Source: Ovoidimarina sp039190895
Lineage (GTDB): Bacteria > Pseudomonadota > Alphaproteobacteria > Rhodobacterales > Rhodobacteraceae
Reading direction: 5' to 3'
DNA length: 64,000 nucleotides
NCBI GenBank assembly: GCA_039190895.1
Contig: JBCCXY010000003.1
Coordinates: 1 to 64,000 of the forward strand
Under the pieces are notes generated by a model. That model was not told the origin of the DNA. It saw only the letters and a program-made list of their open reading frames with translations, and searched no databases. Below, piece after piece: positions 33,065 to 41,924 of this stretch. Position 1 is the first letter of the stretch, and each line of letters begins with the position of its first letter. The position numbers were made by a program, and so were the translations under genes.

Positions 33065-34123
33065 ATGTCTAGCACCGAGTACGAAAAGTCGGCCGGCCCA
33101 GCGCCGGACAAGGTTGCCGAGTTCGAGGATACCCGGCACGGTTTGGTCGGACGGATCCAGCATATCCTGCATGTGAACCCGGCCTTCGTCCCACTGATCG
33201 TGCTTGTCGCGTCGATCATCGTTTTCGGCATTCTTGTGGGGTCGCGCTTTTTCTCGCCCTTCGCGATGACGCTGATCCTGCAGCAGGTGCAGATTGTGGG
33301 CATCGTGGCGGCGGCGCAGAGCCTTGTGATCCTGACGGCGGGCATCGACCTGTCAGTCGGCGCGATCATGGTGCTGTCGTCGGTCGTCATGGGGCAGTTT
33401 ACGTTCCGCTATGGTTTGCCGGTTGAGGTGTCGATTGCGTGCGGGCTGGCCGTGGGCGCAATTTGCGGGCTGATCAACGGGTGGCTGGTAGCCTACATGA
33501 AGCTGCCGCCGTTCATCGTGACACTGGGGACGTGGCAGATCATTCTTGCGACGAACTTTCTGTATTCGGCGAACGAGACGATCCGAAGTCAGGATATCGA
33601 GGCTGAGGCCGCGCTGCTGCAGATCTTTGGGACGAAGTTTCAGATGGGCGGGGCGACGTTTACGCTGGGCGTGATCTTTATGCTCGGGCTCATATTCGTG
33701 CTGGCCTATGCGCTGAAACACACCGCGTGGGGGAGGCACGTTTACGCTGTGGGGGATGACCCGGAGGCCGCCGAGCTATCCGGTGTGAACGTCAAGAAGA
33801 CATTGATCTCGGTTTACCTACTGTCGGGCATCATCTGCGCCTTTGCAGGCTGGGCGATGGTGGGGCGGATCGGGTCGATCTCTCCCACGGTGGGTCAGCT
33901 TGCAAACATCGAAAGCATCACGGCTGTGGTGATCGGGGGGATCTCGCTCTTTGGCGGGCGGGGCTCGATCATGGGGAGCCTGTTCGGGGCGCTGATCGTT
34001 GGGGTCTTCACCCTTGGCCTGCGGCTGATGGGGGCGGATGCGCAGTGGACGTTCCTGCTGATCGGCTTGCTTATCATTGCTGCCGTCGCGGTGGACCAAT
34101 GGATCAGAAAGGTGTCGGCATGA
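33065..34123 (+). CDS. frcC: Sugar ABC transporter permease, FrcC-like (352 aa)
   Basis: RbsC-type permease with about ten membrane helices. The cytoplasmic N-terminus of about 40 residues is longer than in RbsC, as in FrcC. Family motifs: AQSLVILTAGIDLSVGAIM (about 84-102), NGWLVAYMKLPPFIVTLGT, and AVVIGGISLFGGRGSIMGS near the end. Shine-Dalgarno GGGAGGA before ATG 33065. It overlaps the ATPase gene by 4 bases. Confidence 0.9.
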   Translation: MSSTEYEKSAGPAPDKVAEFEDTRHGLVGRIQHILHVNPAFVPLIVLVASIIVFGILVGSRFFSPFAMTLILQQVQIVGIVAAAQSLVILTAGIDLSVGAIMVLSSVVMGQFTFRYGLPVEVSIACGLAVGAICGLINGWLVAYMKLPPFIVTLGTWQIILATNFLYSANETIRSQDIEAEAALLQIFGTKFQMGGATFTLGVIFMLGLIFVLAYALKHTAWGRHVYAVGDDPEAAELSGVNVKKTLISVYLLSGIICAFAGWAMVGRIGSISPTVGQLANIESITAVVIGGISLFGGRGSIMGSLFGALIVGVFTLGLRLMGADAQWTFLLIGLLIIAAVAVDQWIRKVSA

Positions 34124-34899
34124 GCACGCAGGACCCCATTCTCAAGGCGACTAACCTCGTCAAGCGGTACGGCAAGGTGGTGGCGCTGGATCACTGCGAC
34201 TTCGAGCTGTATCCGGGCGAAATCCTTGCGGTTATTGGCGACAACGGGGCGGGCAAGTCGACGCTGATCAAGGCGGTGTCGGGGGCGGTCGTCCCCGATG
34301 AGGGCGAGGTCTGGCTGGAGGGGAAGCGTGTCAGCTTCCACTCCCCCATCGAGGCGCGCGAGGCGGGGATCGAGACGGTGTATCAGACGCTGGCGATGTC
34401 CCCTGCCCTGTCGATTGCGGACAACATGTTCATGGGGCGCGAGATCCGGAAACCGGGGGTCCTTGGGTCGGTGTTTCGGAAGCTGGATCGGTCGGCGATG
34501 GAGAAGTTCGCGCGTGAGAAGCTGTCGGAGCTTGGTCTGATGACGATCCAGAACATCAACCAGGCGGTGGAGACGTTGTCGGGTGGGCAACGCCAGGGCG
34601 TCGCCGTGGCGCGGGCGGCGGCGTTCGGGTCGAAGGTGATCATCCTGGACGAGCCGACTGCTGCGCTGGGCGTGAAGGAAAGCCGGAAGGTGCTGGAGCT
34701 GATCCAGGACGTGAAGTCGCGGGGCATCCCGATCATCCTAATCAGCCACAACATGCCGCATGTGTTCGAGGTCGCCGACCGCATCCACATTCACCGGCTG
34801 GGCAAACGGCTGACTGTGATCGATCCGAAGGATTACTCGATGTCGGACGCGGTGGCGTTCATGACGGGCGCGAAAGAGCCGGAACCGGTCGCCGCCTGA
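34120..34899 (+). CDS. frcA: Sugar ABC transporter ATPase, FrcA-like (259 aa)
   Basis: Single-cassette ATPase (RbsA proteins have two cassettes; FrcA has one). Walker A GDNGAGKST is at about 40-48, the Q-loop in TVYQTLAMSP, the signature LSGGQRQ near 149, Walker B VIILDEPTAALG near 168, and the H-loop LISHNMPHV near 205. In Walker B the usual final Asp (D-loop ALD) is G (TAALGVKES), which is normal for this subfamily. The start is the ATG at 34120 (ATGA overlap with frcC); the longer frame lies inside frcC. Last gene of the operon. Confidence 0.9.
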   Translation: MSTQDPILKATNLVKRYGKVVALDHCDFELYPGEILAVIGDNGAGKSTLIKAVSGAVVPDEGEVWLEGKRVSFHSPIEAREAGIETVYQTLAMSPALSIADNMFMGREIRKPGVLGSVFRKLDRSAMEKFAREKLSELGLMTIQNINQAVETLSGGQRQGVAVARAAAFGSKVIILDEPTAALGVKESRKVLELIQDVKSRGIPIILISHNMPHVFEVADRIHIHRLGKRLTVIDPKDYSMSDAVAFMTGAKEPEPVAA

Positions 34900-34937
34900 A
34901 GCGAGGCGCGCCTGCAAGGGCGCGATGAGCGGCGGCC

Positions 34938-35906
34938 TTACTTGCAGATCGGCAGAACCAGCGGCGGTTGCTTCGGCAGGGAGTCGCGCCATTCGTTGAT
35001 GATCGGCTGCAGGGTGCGTTTGGGCCAGAACCTTGGGGTGCCGATGGCGCTTAGGCACGAGGCGTTCCAGTACAGGCCCTGCGATGCGAGCGACTGGCCG
35101 CTTTTCACTGCCTTTGCGACCGCGTTAATGTCCTTGGATTCCGGGTAGATATACAGCGTTGTTGGATCGTCCTGGATCAGGGGCATAACCTCGGCCCGCT
35201 CTGCCGGGGACCACGTGGTGCAGCCGTTGCTGCGCCCGCCGGTGTAGTTCACCAGCCGCCCAAAGGGCACATAGCCTTCGGCGTCGGCATGGGGACTGTC
35301 GGGCTTTTTGAAGCGGCATTGCCAGCGCAGGAACTGCGCCTCGTGGCCGCCGATCAGACGCTGACGCGCGTTGCTGGTTTCGCCCTCTCCCTCAAACTGT
35401 AGGAAGGTACGGTAGTACGCTGCCCGCGTGCCGCCCTGGCTGAAGTAGCCTTTGAAGGACGTCCTCGGCTCGGCCGTCACATAGGACCCGCCCATCGTCA
35501 GCTTAGAGCCTTCGGCATTGCTGAAATTCCGCGCGCATTGGCGGCCGTTCGAGAAGTTGGCCCGCGCCAGCTTCCGCCCGTTGCCGTAGCCGGAGGAGTA
35601 CGTCCGAAACGATTTCTGCCGCTCGCATATCACGTAGAACCGCTGCCCCGGACGCCCGTTGGACTGCGCACTGGGCTTGGTCGCGTCCATGGCGAGGTAG
35701 CAGGGATTGTCGACCTCCCCTCGCCGGGTCTTCTCGCGGTAGAGCTCCCGCGCGCGCTGCAGAACGACGGGGGCGATTTGCCCGTCGCCGGTGCCGACAT
35801 GTTTCTGAAGCCACCCGGGGACGTTCGACGATAGCGCCACAGCGGGTGACCCACATATGGCCAGTACAAGTGACAGGGCACAGAATTTCAGCGGACGTCT
35901 CGGCAT
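34938..35906 (-). CDS. Exported murein L,D-transpeptidase-like protein (322 aa)
   Basis: The signal peptide (residues about 1-24, ending SPAVALS) precedes a mature domain of about 295 residues. The stretch TGGRSNGCTTWSPAERAEV (about 225-243), with Cys in an S-x-G-C setting and an upstream conserved His (GGHEAQFLRW), resembles the catalytic region of the L,D-transpeptidase-like family, and the MDATKPSAQSNGRPGQRFYVI start suits its first strands. Other cysteines at about 68, 90, 120 and the end could form disulphides. Monocistronic; divergent from the zinc operon with a Zur-like box between them, so it could also be under Zur control. Assignment is by motif only. Confidence 0.6.
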   Translation of the reverse strand: MPRRPLKFCALSLVLAICGSPAVALSSNVPGWLQKHVGTGDGQIAPVVLQRARELYREKTRRGEVDNPCYLAMDATKPSAQSNGRPGQRFYVICERQKSFRTYSSGYGNGRKLARANFSNGRQCARNFSNAEGSKLTMGGSYVTAEPRTSFKGYFSQGGTRAAYYRTFLQFEGEGETSNARQRLIGGHEAQFLRWQCRFKKPDSPHADAEGYVPFGRLVNYTGGRSNGCTTWSPAERAEVMPLIQDDPTTLYIYPESKDINAVAKAVKSGQSLASQGLYWNASCLSAIGTPRFWPKRTLQPIINEWRDSLPKQPPLVLPICK

Positions 35907-36004
35907 CTGAACACGCTCCTTCTCCCCCTGGTGGATAGGTTACCACACGCTTTCCGGTTTGGCGTCTTTTTTTGCAGTGCGTTCGGACGCTTGTCTCGCA
36001 AAAT

Positions 36005-36017
36005 GTTATAAGGTAAC
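36005..36017. promoter_or_regulatory. Zur-type operator upstream of znuCBA
   Basis: GTTATAAGGTAAC, an inverted repeat GTTA-5 nt-TAAC inside AAATGTTATAAGGTAACGAC, resembles the alphaproteobacterial Zur box (ATGTTATAnnATAAC form). It lies 24 bases before the small ORF that heads the zinc importer operon. A second box of the same form is at 58539-58551. Confidence 0.7.
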
Positions 36018-36040
36018 GACCTGAGGGCTTGGAGGTTGGA

Positions 36041-36172
36041 ATGGCGAAACGAGGCGAGTCTGCGCGCCTTTTGCTGGTTGGTGTTGCCCCTCGGCTTGGA
36101 ATCGCCCTGGCGATTGCCGGGCTGCTTTGGCTCGGCTTCTTCTGGGCGACCACGCCGCCGAGGCCACTGTGA
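36041..36172 (+). CDS. Small membrane protein heading the zinc operon (43 aa)
   Basis: The ORF starts at ATG 36041 behind an excellent ribosome site (GGAGG, five bases spacing) and encodes MAKRGESAR followed by one hydrophobic helix (about residues 10-36) and the tail TTPPRPL. Its TGA overlaps the GTG start of znuC (GTGA, 36169-36172), so the two are translationally coupled. It is too short for most gene callers. I know no named family; it may be an accessory or merely a coupling peptide for the zinc transporter. Confidence 0.65.
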   Translation: MAKRGESARLLLVGVAPRLGIALAIAGLLWLGFFWATTPPRPL

Positions 36173-36912
36173 CCGCTGCGCTTTCCTTTGAAAACCTGAC
36201 GCTGGGTTACGACCAGACCCCGGCGGTGCAAGAGCTTGAGGCGGAGATCCCTGACGGCAGTCTTACGGCCATCGTGGGCCCGAACGGTGCCGGAAAGTCC
36301 ACCCTGCTGAAGGGTGTGACCGGCGCGTTGTCCCCGCTGGAGGGGCGGATCCAGATCGGCGGCGTGGAGCGAGAGGATATCGCCTACCTCCCCCAGCAAT
36401 CCGAGATTGACCGGAGCTTTCCGATCACGGTGGTCGACATCGTGTCGATGGGTCTGTGGCGTGAGGTCGGGGCGTTTGCGACACTTGGGCGCGGCCACCG
36501 CAAGCGCGTGCAGACGGCACTGGCAGCGGTTGGCCTAACGGGGTTTGAGCGGCGGACCATCGGGTCGCTGTCCGGCGGGCAGATGCAGCGGGCGCTGTTT
36601 GCGCGGTTGCTGTTGCAGGACGCGAAGCTGGTGCTTCTGGATGAGCCGTTTACGGCGATTGACGCCAAGACGATGGCCGATCTACTGGGGATCATCCGGC
36701 GGTGGCACGACGAGGGGCGGACGGTGCTGGCCGTGCTGCACGATGACATCACGGTGCGCACACATTTCCCCGAGACGCTCATGCTTGCCCGCCAGCTTGT
36801 GGCCCATGGGCCGACCGAGCAGGTGCTGACATCGGAGAACCAGTTCCGAGCCCGCCAGATGTGCGAAGCCTGCGCCGACACCCCCCACAGCTGCGGGAAA
36901 AGCGCTGCATGA
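36169..36912 (+). CDS. znuC: Zinc/manganese ABC transporter ATPase (247 aa)
   Basis: Walker A GPNGAGKST is at about 36-44, QQ-containing loop AYLPQQSEIDRSFP near 75, the signature LSGGQMQR near 131, Walker B LVLLDEPFTAID near 150 and the H-loop LAVLHDDITV near 183. The start is GTG 36169 overlapping the stop of the small membrane protein; an upstream ATG (36127) would run antisense to nothing but through that small gene in another frame. The cysteine/His-rich tail (MCEACADTPHSCG) is notable and could sense metal. Overlaps znuB by 4 bases. Confidence 0.88.
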   Translation: MTAALSFENLTLGYDQTPAVQELEAEIPDGSLTAIVGPNGAGKSTLLKGVTGALSPLEGRIQIGGVEREDIAYLPQQSEIDRSFPITVVDIVSMGLWREVGAFATLGRGHRKRVQTALAAVGLTGFERRTIGSLSGGQMQRALFARLLLQDAKLVLLDEPFTAIDAKTMADLLGIIRRWHDEGRTVLAVLHDDITVRTHFPETLMLARQLVAHGPTEQVLTSENQFRARQMCEACADTPHSCGKSAA

Positions 36913-37781
36913 TCTGGGAGCTTTTTTTCGCCCCCTTCGCCGAGTTCGGGTTCATGCGGCGCGCCCTTTTGGGGTGCATCGCAGTCTCTGTTGGCGCGAC
37001 CCCGGTGGGCGTTTTCCTGATGCTGCGCAATATGAGCCTGACGGGCGATGCGATGGCGCACGCGATCCTGCCGGGGGCGGCGCTGGGGTATCTGGTGTCG
37101 GGGCTGTCGCTTGGTGCGATGACGATTGGCGGGCTGATCGCGGGGATGGTTGTGGCGCTTGCCTCGGGCTTTGTCGCGCGCATCACTGCTCTGCGGGAGG
37201 ATGCGAGCCTTGCGGCGTTCTATCTGATTTCGCTGGCGCTTGGGGTTCTGATCGTCTCGACCCGGGGCAGCAATGTGGACCTGATGCATGTGTTGTTCGG
37301 CACGGTGCTGGCGCTGGATAATGCGGCGCTGATCCTGTTGTGCTCGTTTGCCAGTATCTCTCTGATCGTGCTGGCCATCTTCTTCCGCCCGCTGGTGCTG
37401 GAGTGTGCTGATCCGCAATTTCTGCGCTCGGTCAGTGGGTTAAGTGCGGTTACGCATTTCACGTTCCTCGCGCTGGTGGTGCTGAACCTCGTGGCCGGGT
37501 TCCATGCGCTGGGGACGCTGATGGCCGTGGGGATCATGATCCTGCCCGCCGCCGCGGCCCGGTTCTGGGCGGCGAGTATTGGCGGGCTTGTCAGTGCCGC
37601 CGCGCTGATCGCGATCCTGTCGAGCCTGACCGGGCTGCTTCTGTCGTTTCACTACAGCCTGCCATCGGGTCCGGCGATCATTCTGGTCGCGGGGATCGCC
37701 TATGGCCTGTCCATCATCTGTGGCCCGGTGGGAGGGGTGATCGCCCAGCACCTGCCGCGCCAGCAACAACTTGAAACCTGA
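36909..37781 (+). CDS. znuB: Zinc/manganese ABC transporter permease (290 aa)
   Basis: ABC-3 family permease with eight to nine membrane helices. The family start FAPFAEFGFMRRALLGCIAVSVG is visible, as is MSLTGDAMAHAILPGAALGY (about 42-61), the hallmark containing the conserved Asp and His, and HFTFLALVVLNLVAGFHALGTLM. The start is the ATG at 36909, overlapping the znuC stop by 4 bases. With znuC and znuA it forms a high-affinity Zn2+ importer; Mn2+ cannot be excluded from sequence but the Zur-like box favours zinc. Confidence 0.88.
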   Translation: MIWELFFAPFAEFGFMRRALLGCIAVSVGATPVGVFLMLRNMSLTGDAMAHAILPGAALGYLVSGLSLGAMTIGGLIAGMVVALASGFVARITALREDASLAAFYLISLALGVLIVSTRGSNVDLMHVLFGTVLALDNAALILLCSFASISLIVLAIFFRPLVLECADPQFLRSVSGLSAVTHFTFLALVVLNLVAGFHALGTLMAVGIMILPAAAARFWAASIGGLVSAAALIAILSSLTGLLLSFHYSLPSGPAIILVAGIAYGLSIICGPVGGVIAQHLPRQQQLET

Positions 37782-37792
37782 GGGGGATTCTC

Positions 37793-38923
37793 ATGTCATC
37801 TCGTCGTTCATTCCTGCGCTCTGCGAGCGCCATCACCGCCGTGTCCCTTGCCCTGCCGATGGCGGCCTGGGCGGATGAGCCAATTTCGGTAGTCGCGACG
37901 TTCTCGATACTCGGTGACATGGTGGCGGAAGTCGGGGGCGAGCATATCGAGCTGACGACGCTCGTCGGGCCCGGCGGCGATGCGCATGTGTACCAACCGA
38001 CGCCGCAGGACGCGAAGGCGGTGGCTGAGGCGGATGTGATGTTCATCAACGGGCTGGAGTTTGAGGGCTGGCTGGAGCGTCTGTCCGAAGCGGCCAGCTT
38101 TGGCGGCGAGATGGTTGTCGCGACGCGGGGGATCGATCCGATTGCGTTCGATGAGCATGGGGATGAGCATCACGACGATCATGATGACCACGCGGAGGGG
38201 GAGCATCATGATGAGGAGCACGCCGAAGGTGAGCACGAGCATGAGGAGCACGCCGAGGGTGAGCATGCGCACGATCATGACAAGGAGCATGCGGAGGGCG
38301 AGCATCACGATCATGAAGAGCATGCCGAGGGCGAGCACCATGATGAGGAGGAGCATGCCGGTCATGGCGATCACCACGGCCATGACCACGGGGCGTTCGA
38401 TCCGCATGCGTGGCAGAGCCTTGAGCATGCCGTGACCTATGTTGACAACATTGCGGCAGGGCTTGCGCAGGCAGATCCGGAGAACGCGGGCGACTATTAT
38501 GCGAACCGCGCGGCTTATGTGGCGAAGCTGGAGACGCTGGCCGCTGAGGTTGACGCGATGATGGGCGCGGTCCCCGAGGACCGGCGTACCGTTGTGACGT
38601 CGCACGATGCGTTCCAGTACTTTGCTGAGGCCTATGGCATGACGTTTGAGGCGCCGCAGGGGCTGAGCACGGAGAGTGAGCCGTCGGCGGCGGATGTGGC
38701 CGAGTTGATCACGCAGATCCGTGAAGAGGGCATTTCGGCGGTGTTTGTCGAAAGCATCACCGACAACCGGCTGATTGAGCAGATCGCGAATGAGACGGGC
38801 GCGACGGTGGGCGGAACACTGTATTCCGATGCGCTGTCGGGTGAGGACGGTCCGGCGTCGACGTACCTCGACATGATGCGGCACAATGCGACGACTTTGT
38901 CGCAGGCGCTGCTGGGTTCCTGA
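37793..38923 (+). CDS. znuA: Zinc ABC transporter binding protein with long His/Asp/Glu loop (376 aa)
   Basis: Cluster A-I binding protein. The signal MSSRRSFLRSASAITAVSLA is Tat-like. The mature protein has metal ligands near GGDAHVYQPTPQDAK (H), after DPHAWQ (H), SHDAFQYFA (H) and the C-terminal region. Between about residues 119 and 205 lies an exceptionally long acidic, His-rich loop of imperfect EHAEGEHHD-type repeats, with more than 30 histidines. ZnuA proteins commonly have a shorter loop at this place that binds extra zinc. DNA here is repetitive (cacgccgagggtgag-like units) and may vary in copy number. Starts 11 bases after znuB. Confidence 0.92.
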   Translation: MSSRRSFLRSASAITAVSLALPMAAWADEPISVVATFSILGDMVAEVGGEHIELTTLVGPGGDAHVYQPTPQDAKAVAEADVMFINGLEFEGWLERLSEAASFGGEMVVATRGIDPIAFDEHGDEHHDDHDDHAEGEHHDEEHAEGEHEHEEHAEGEHAHDHDKEHAEGEHHDHEEHAEGEHHDEEEHAGHGDHHGHDHGAFDPHAWQSLEHAVTYVDNIAAGLAQADPENAGDYYANRAAYVAKLETLAAEVDAMMGAVPEDRRTVVTSHDAFQYFAEAYGMTFEAPQGLSTESEPSAADVAELITQIREEGISAVFVESITDNRLIEQIANETGATVGGTLYSDALSGEDGPASTYLDMMRHNATTLSQALLGS

Positions 38924-38926
38924 GTT

Positions 38927-39958
38927 TCAGGTGTTGGGCATCCCGCCCAGCTTTTGCTGGGCGGCGACGAGACCTTTGACCAACTCGGGATCGGCGGCCT
39001 TGAGCTGGCGGTCCGGGCGGCCGTCGAGGATGGCCGTGATGTCGTGCAGGATCATGTCGCCGATCAGTTGGCGGCCGCCGGGGACGGCGGCGGCGCGGTG
39101 GGGCGACAGGATCACGTTGCGGGTGGTGCGCAGGGGGTCATCCGGCGCAAGGGGTTCGGTCGGGTATACATCGGTGGCCACGGTGATGCGGCCCGCGTTG
39201 GCGGCATTTATCAAAGCCGGGAAGTCGGCGCACCACGCGCGGCTCATTACGACCACGAGCGCGCCGGGTTGCAGGCGGGCGATGAAGTCGGCGCTGAGGA
39301 GGCCTTTCGTGTCGTCAGAGGGGACGGCGGCCACGATGACGACGCGGGATTGCGTGACGAGTTGGGTTAGATCGACGAGGTCGACGTCGGGTCCGGCGTC
39401 GGAGAGGAACGGGTCGAACGCCAGGATGCGGGGCGAGAACGGTGCTAGAAGGCGGTGCGCTTCGCGGGCGATCTGGCCGTAGCCGATGAAACCAATAGTC
39501 TGGCCGTACATGGAAAAATCGGTTTCGGGGCGGTCGTCGAGCCAGCGTTCGGTGCCGGATCGGAAGGCTTCGTGTTCATCGACGAGGCCGCGCCCGCCGG
39601 CGAGGATCATGGCGAGGGTCATCTCGGCGACGGAGTTGCGGAAGCCGGGGGAGCAAGACAGGACTTCGATGCCCCGCCAGACGCAAGCGTCGTAGTCCAG
39701 TCCGTCGCGGAAGGCGCCAGCGACCTCGATGGTGGCCCGCAGTTTGGGGGCGCGGGCGAGGTCTGTTTCGCTGAGTTCGGGCTTGGAGGCGATGTAGAAC
39801 TCTGCGTCCGGGAGCAGTGCGTCGATCTGGGCGCGTGGCATGGGGCTGTCGGCGCCGTCGTGGATGTCGCAGAGGGCGGCGAGGGCCGCGAAGGTTTCGG
39901 GCCGGAAAAGCTCGTCGCGGGTGCGGAAGTGGTTGTCGAGGATCAGGGTGGGCTTCAT
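38927..39958 (-). CDS. D-isomer-specific 2-hydroxyacid dehydrogenase (343 aa)
   Basis: NAD-dependent dehydrogenase of the SerA/hydroxypyruvate-reductase family. The Rossmann motif is in TIGFIGYGQIAREAHRLL (GxGxxG variant G-Y-G-Q-I-A, about 168-180), the substrate Arg-type region in MSRAWCADFPAL, Glu in DVYPTEPL and His in LSPHRAA (H near 303). The start is the ATG at 39958 overlapping the old stop of the ATPase gene (ATGA). A frame that runs on upstream into the ATPase remnant is not a real fusion. It is the last gene of the decayed sugar operon and appears intact, so it may still be expressed from an internal or read-through promoter. Confidence 0.85.
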   Translation of the reverse strand: MKPTLILDNHFRTRDELFRPETFAALAALCDIHDGADSPMPRAQIDALLPDAEFYIASKPELSETDLARAPKLRATIEVAGAFRDGLDYDACVWRGIEVLSCSPGFRNSVAEMTLAMILAGGRGLVDEHEAFRSGTERWLDDRPETDFSMYGQTIGFIGYGQIAREAHRLLAPFSPRILAFDPFLSDAGPDVDLVDLTQLVTQSRVVIVAAVPSDDTKGLLSADFIARLQPGALVVVMSRAWCADFPALINAANAGRITVATDVYPTEPLAPDDPLRTTRNVILSPHRAAAVPGGRQLIGDMILHDITAILDGRPDRQLKAADPELVKGLVAAQQKLGGMPNT

Positions 39959-40948
39959 GCGGCCTTCGCCTCTGCCGGAGCGGCAAAGAGGTGCGCGCGG
40001 GAGGGGTCGAAGCCGAGCTGGATCTGCTGGCCGGGCTCGAACACGCGGTCTTCGGCGAGGGAGCAGAGGATGCGCGTGCCGTCCGAGAGGGCGACGTCGA
40101 CGACGGTTTCGATGCCTAGGCGCTCGGCGAGGGTGACGTTGCCGGTTAGGACACCGCCGGTGTCGACCGGGTGCAGGTCTTGCGGGCGGATGCCGAGGAT
40201 GGCGCCGCCGCTGCCCGGGATGTCCTCGCGCCATGCGGGGACTGTCAGACTGGCGATGTGGGGCGAGGTTGTTGGGCCGATGGTAGAGGTCCATCGGGGC
40301 GCCGACTTGTTGCACGTAACCGTCTTTCAGCACGACGATCTTGTCGGCAAGGGTCATCGCCTCAACCTGATCATGGGTGACGTAGACCATGGTCGCGCCG
40401 AGGGATTTGTGGAGTTTGCCGATCTCGATCCGCATGTCGAGGCGCAGGGCGGCGTCGAGGTTTGAGAGCGGTTAGTCGAACAGGAACACCTCGGGCTGGC
40501 GCACGATGGCGCGGCCGATGGCGACGCGCTGGCGCTGGCCTCCGGAGAGTTGGCTTGGGCGGCGGTCGAGCAGTTGCTCCATCTGGAGGATGCGGGCAGC
40601 TTCGGTGACCTTAGCCTCTTTCTCGGCCTTGGAGGCGCCTGCGATGGTGAGGCCGAAGGCCACGTTCTCGCGCACCGTCATGTGCGGGAAGATGGCGTAG
40701 GATTGAAAGACCATGGCGATGCCGCGTTGCGAGGCGGGGATGTCGTTGACCACCTGCCCGCCGATCTGGAGCGTGCCACCCGAGATGTCTTCGAGGCCCG
40801 CGATCATCCGCAGCAGCGTGGACTTCCCGCAGCCGGAGGGGCCGACGAAGACGACGAACTCGCCGTCGTTGATTTCGATGTCCACGCCCTTGATCACGTC
40901 GACCGGACCATAGCTTTTCTGGATGCCTTTGAGCAGAACGTCCGCCAT
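39955..40948 (-). pseudogene. Broken sugar ABC transporter ATPase (UgpC/MalK type)
   Basis: The N-terminal part (40472-40948, 158 residues) is intact with Walker A GPSGCGKST and signature LSGGQRQR, but the Walker B string FLFDE is cut by TAA at 40472-40474 exactly where the catalytic Glu codon belongs. The frame then continues PLSNLDAALR and VYVTHDQVEAMTLADKI to YHRPNNL (near 40280). There about 45-50 codons (expected FVAGFIGSP onward) are missing and the frame shifts. The last 100 residues (from SLTVPAWRED to the end FAAPAEAKAA) read in another frame to TGA at 39955. Family length is about 350-360. At least two independent lesions, so it is a pseudogene. Confidence 0.88.
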
Positions 40949-40963
40949 AAGTCGCTGTCTCCT

Positions 40964-41924
40964 CTACATATTCTCAACGAGCGCGAGGCGCCCGTCGCCC
41001 AGACGCCGCAAGGGCGCGGGGTCGGTGATGATGCCAGGGAAAGTGCCTGTGGCCGGGTCGGTCATCAGGAAGCCCAGCAGATGGTGGCCGGTGTCGGTGG
41101 CTACGACGCGAGCGGCGTAGCGCTGGCCAGGATGACTGCCGTCAAGGAACGGCCGGGGCGCAATGCGCCAGGGGCCGAGGGGGTTGTCGGCCATCAGGTA
41201 GTGCGTGCCGGTTTTGGGGTTGCCAAGGACGGCGCTGGTGCCGTTTGCCCAGAAGCGGCCTGCGGTGCAGAAGAGGCAGTACCAGGTGCCGTCCCATGCG
41301 AAGACCTGGGGGACTTCTAGTTCTCCGCACCCGCCTGTGAAGACAGGGTCTTGGAGAACCCAATTGAAGAGGTCCGGGGATATGGCGAGGCAGATGGCAC
41401 CGGCGTCGAGCTTTCCCGGGACCGCCGCGTTGCGGGTGGTGAAGTACATCAGCCAGCCGTCGCCGGAAGGGTTGCGGATGACCCACGGGTCGCGGAAGGC
41501 GCGGTCGTGCCAACGGTCGGGGTGGTATTCTTCATAGCGGTCGTCGCGGTCGAGGATGAGGCCGTCGCCAACGCGGGCCCAGTCGTGCAGGTCGCCTGAC
41601 ATGGCGTGGCCGAGCTTTTGGTGTTTGCCGTTATCGGCGCGGCTTGTTCCGGTGTAGAACAGGTGCCATTGCCCGTCGTCCCCGCGCACGACGGACCCCG
41701 TCCATGTCGTGTAGTCGTCCCAAGCGGGACCAGGGGGTGAAGCACGTGCCGAGGTGGTCCCACGTCACCAGGTCGCGGCTGGTGGCGTGACCGTAGCTGA
41801 CGTTCCAGTGGCGCTGCTCGGGGTCGCCGATGCTTTTGTCCGCTTGCAGGTAGTAGGCGTGCCAGAGGTCGCCGTCGCGGGCGAACCAGCTGTCCCACAC
41901 CCACTTGTCCTCGAGCGCGATCAT
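40964..41924 (-). pseudogene. Frameshifted glycoside hydrolase, GH68/GH32-like (beta-propeller)
   Basis: Two overlapping frames encode one protein of about 320 residues. The first (from ATG 41924) reads VWDSWFARDG, HWNVSYGHATS and LGTCFTP. The second continues AWDDYTTWTGSVV, AFRDPWVIRNP and GELEVPQVF to the stop at 40964. Removing one C from the CCCCC run (41733-41737 on the plus strand, G's) joins them smoothly (TPGPAWDDY). VWDSW, RDP and the EVPQV glutamate resemble the catalytic triad regions of clan GH-J (levansucrase/invertase) enzymes. No signal peptide. The indel lies in a homopolymer, so a sequencing error is possible, but the surrounding operon is plainly decayed. Confidence 0.75.

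Noticed and set aside
38150..38400. CRISPR-like or tandem repeat array
   Set aside because: The repetition comes from His/Glu-rich codons inside znuA; units are imperfect and in frame, without spacers.
38927..40435. 502-codon frame that would fuse an ABC ATPase C-terminus to the hydroxyacid dehydrogenase
   Set aside because: The middle (HRQSDSPRMARGHPG onward) is Arg/Pro-rich nonsense. The genuine ATPase C-terminus is in another frame and its TGA overlaps the dehydrogenase ATG.
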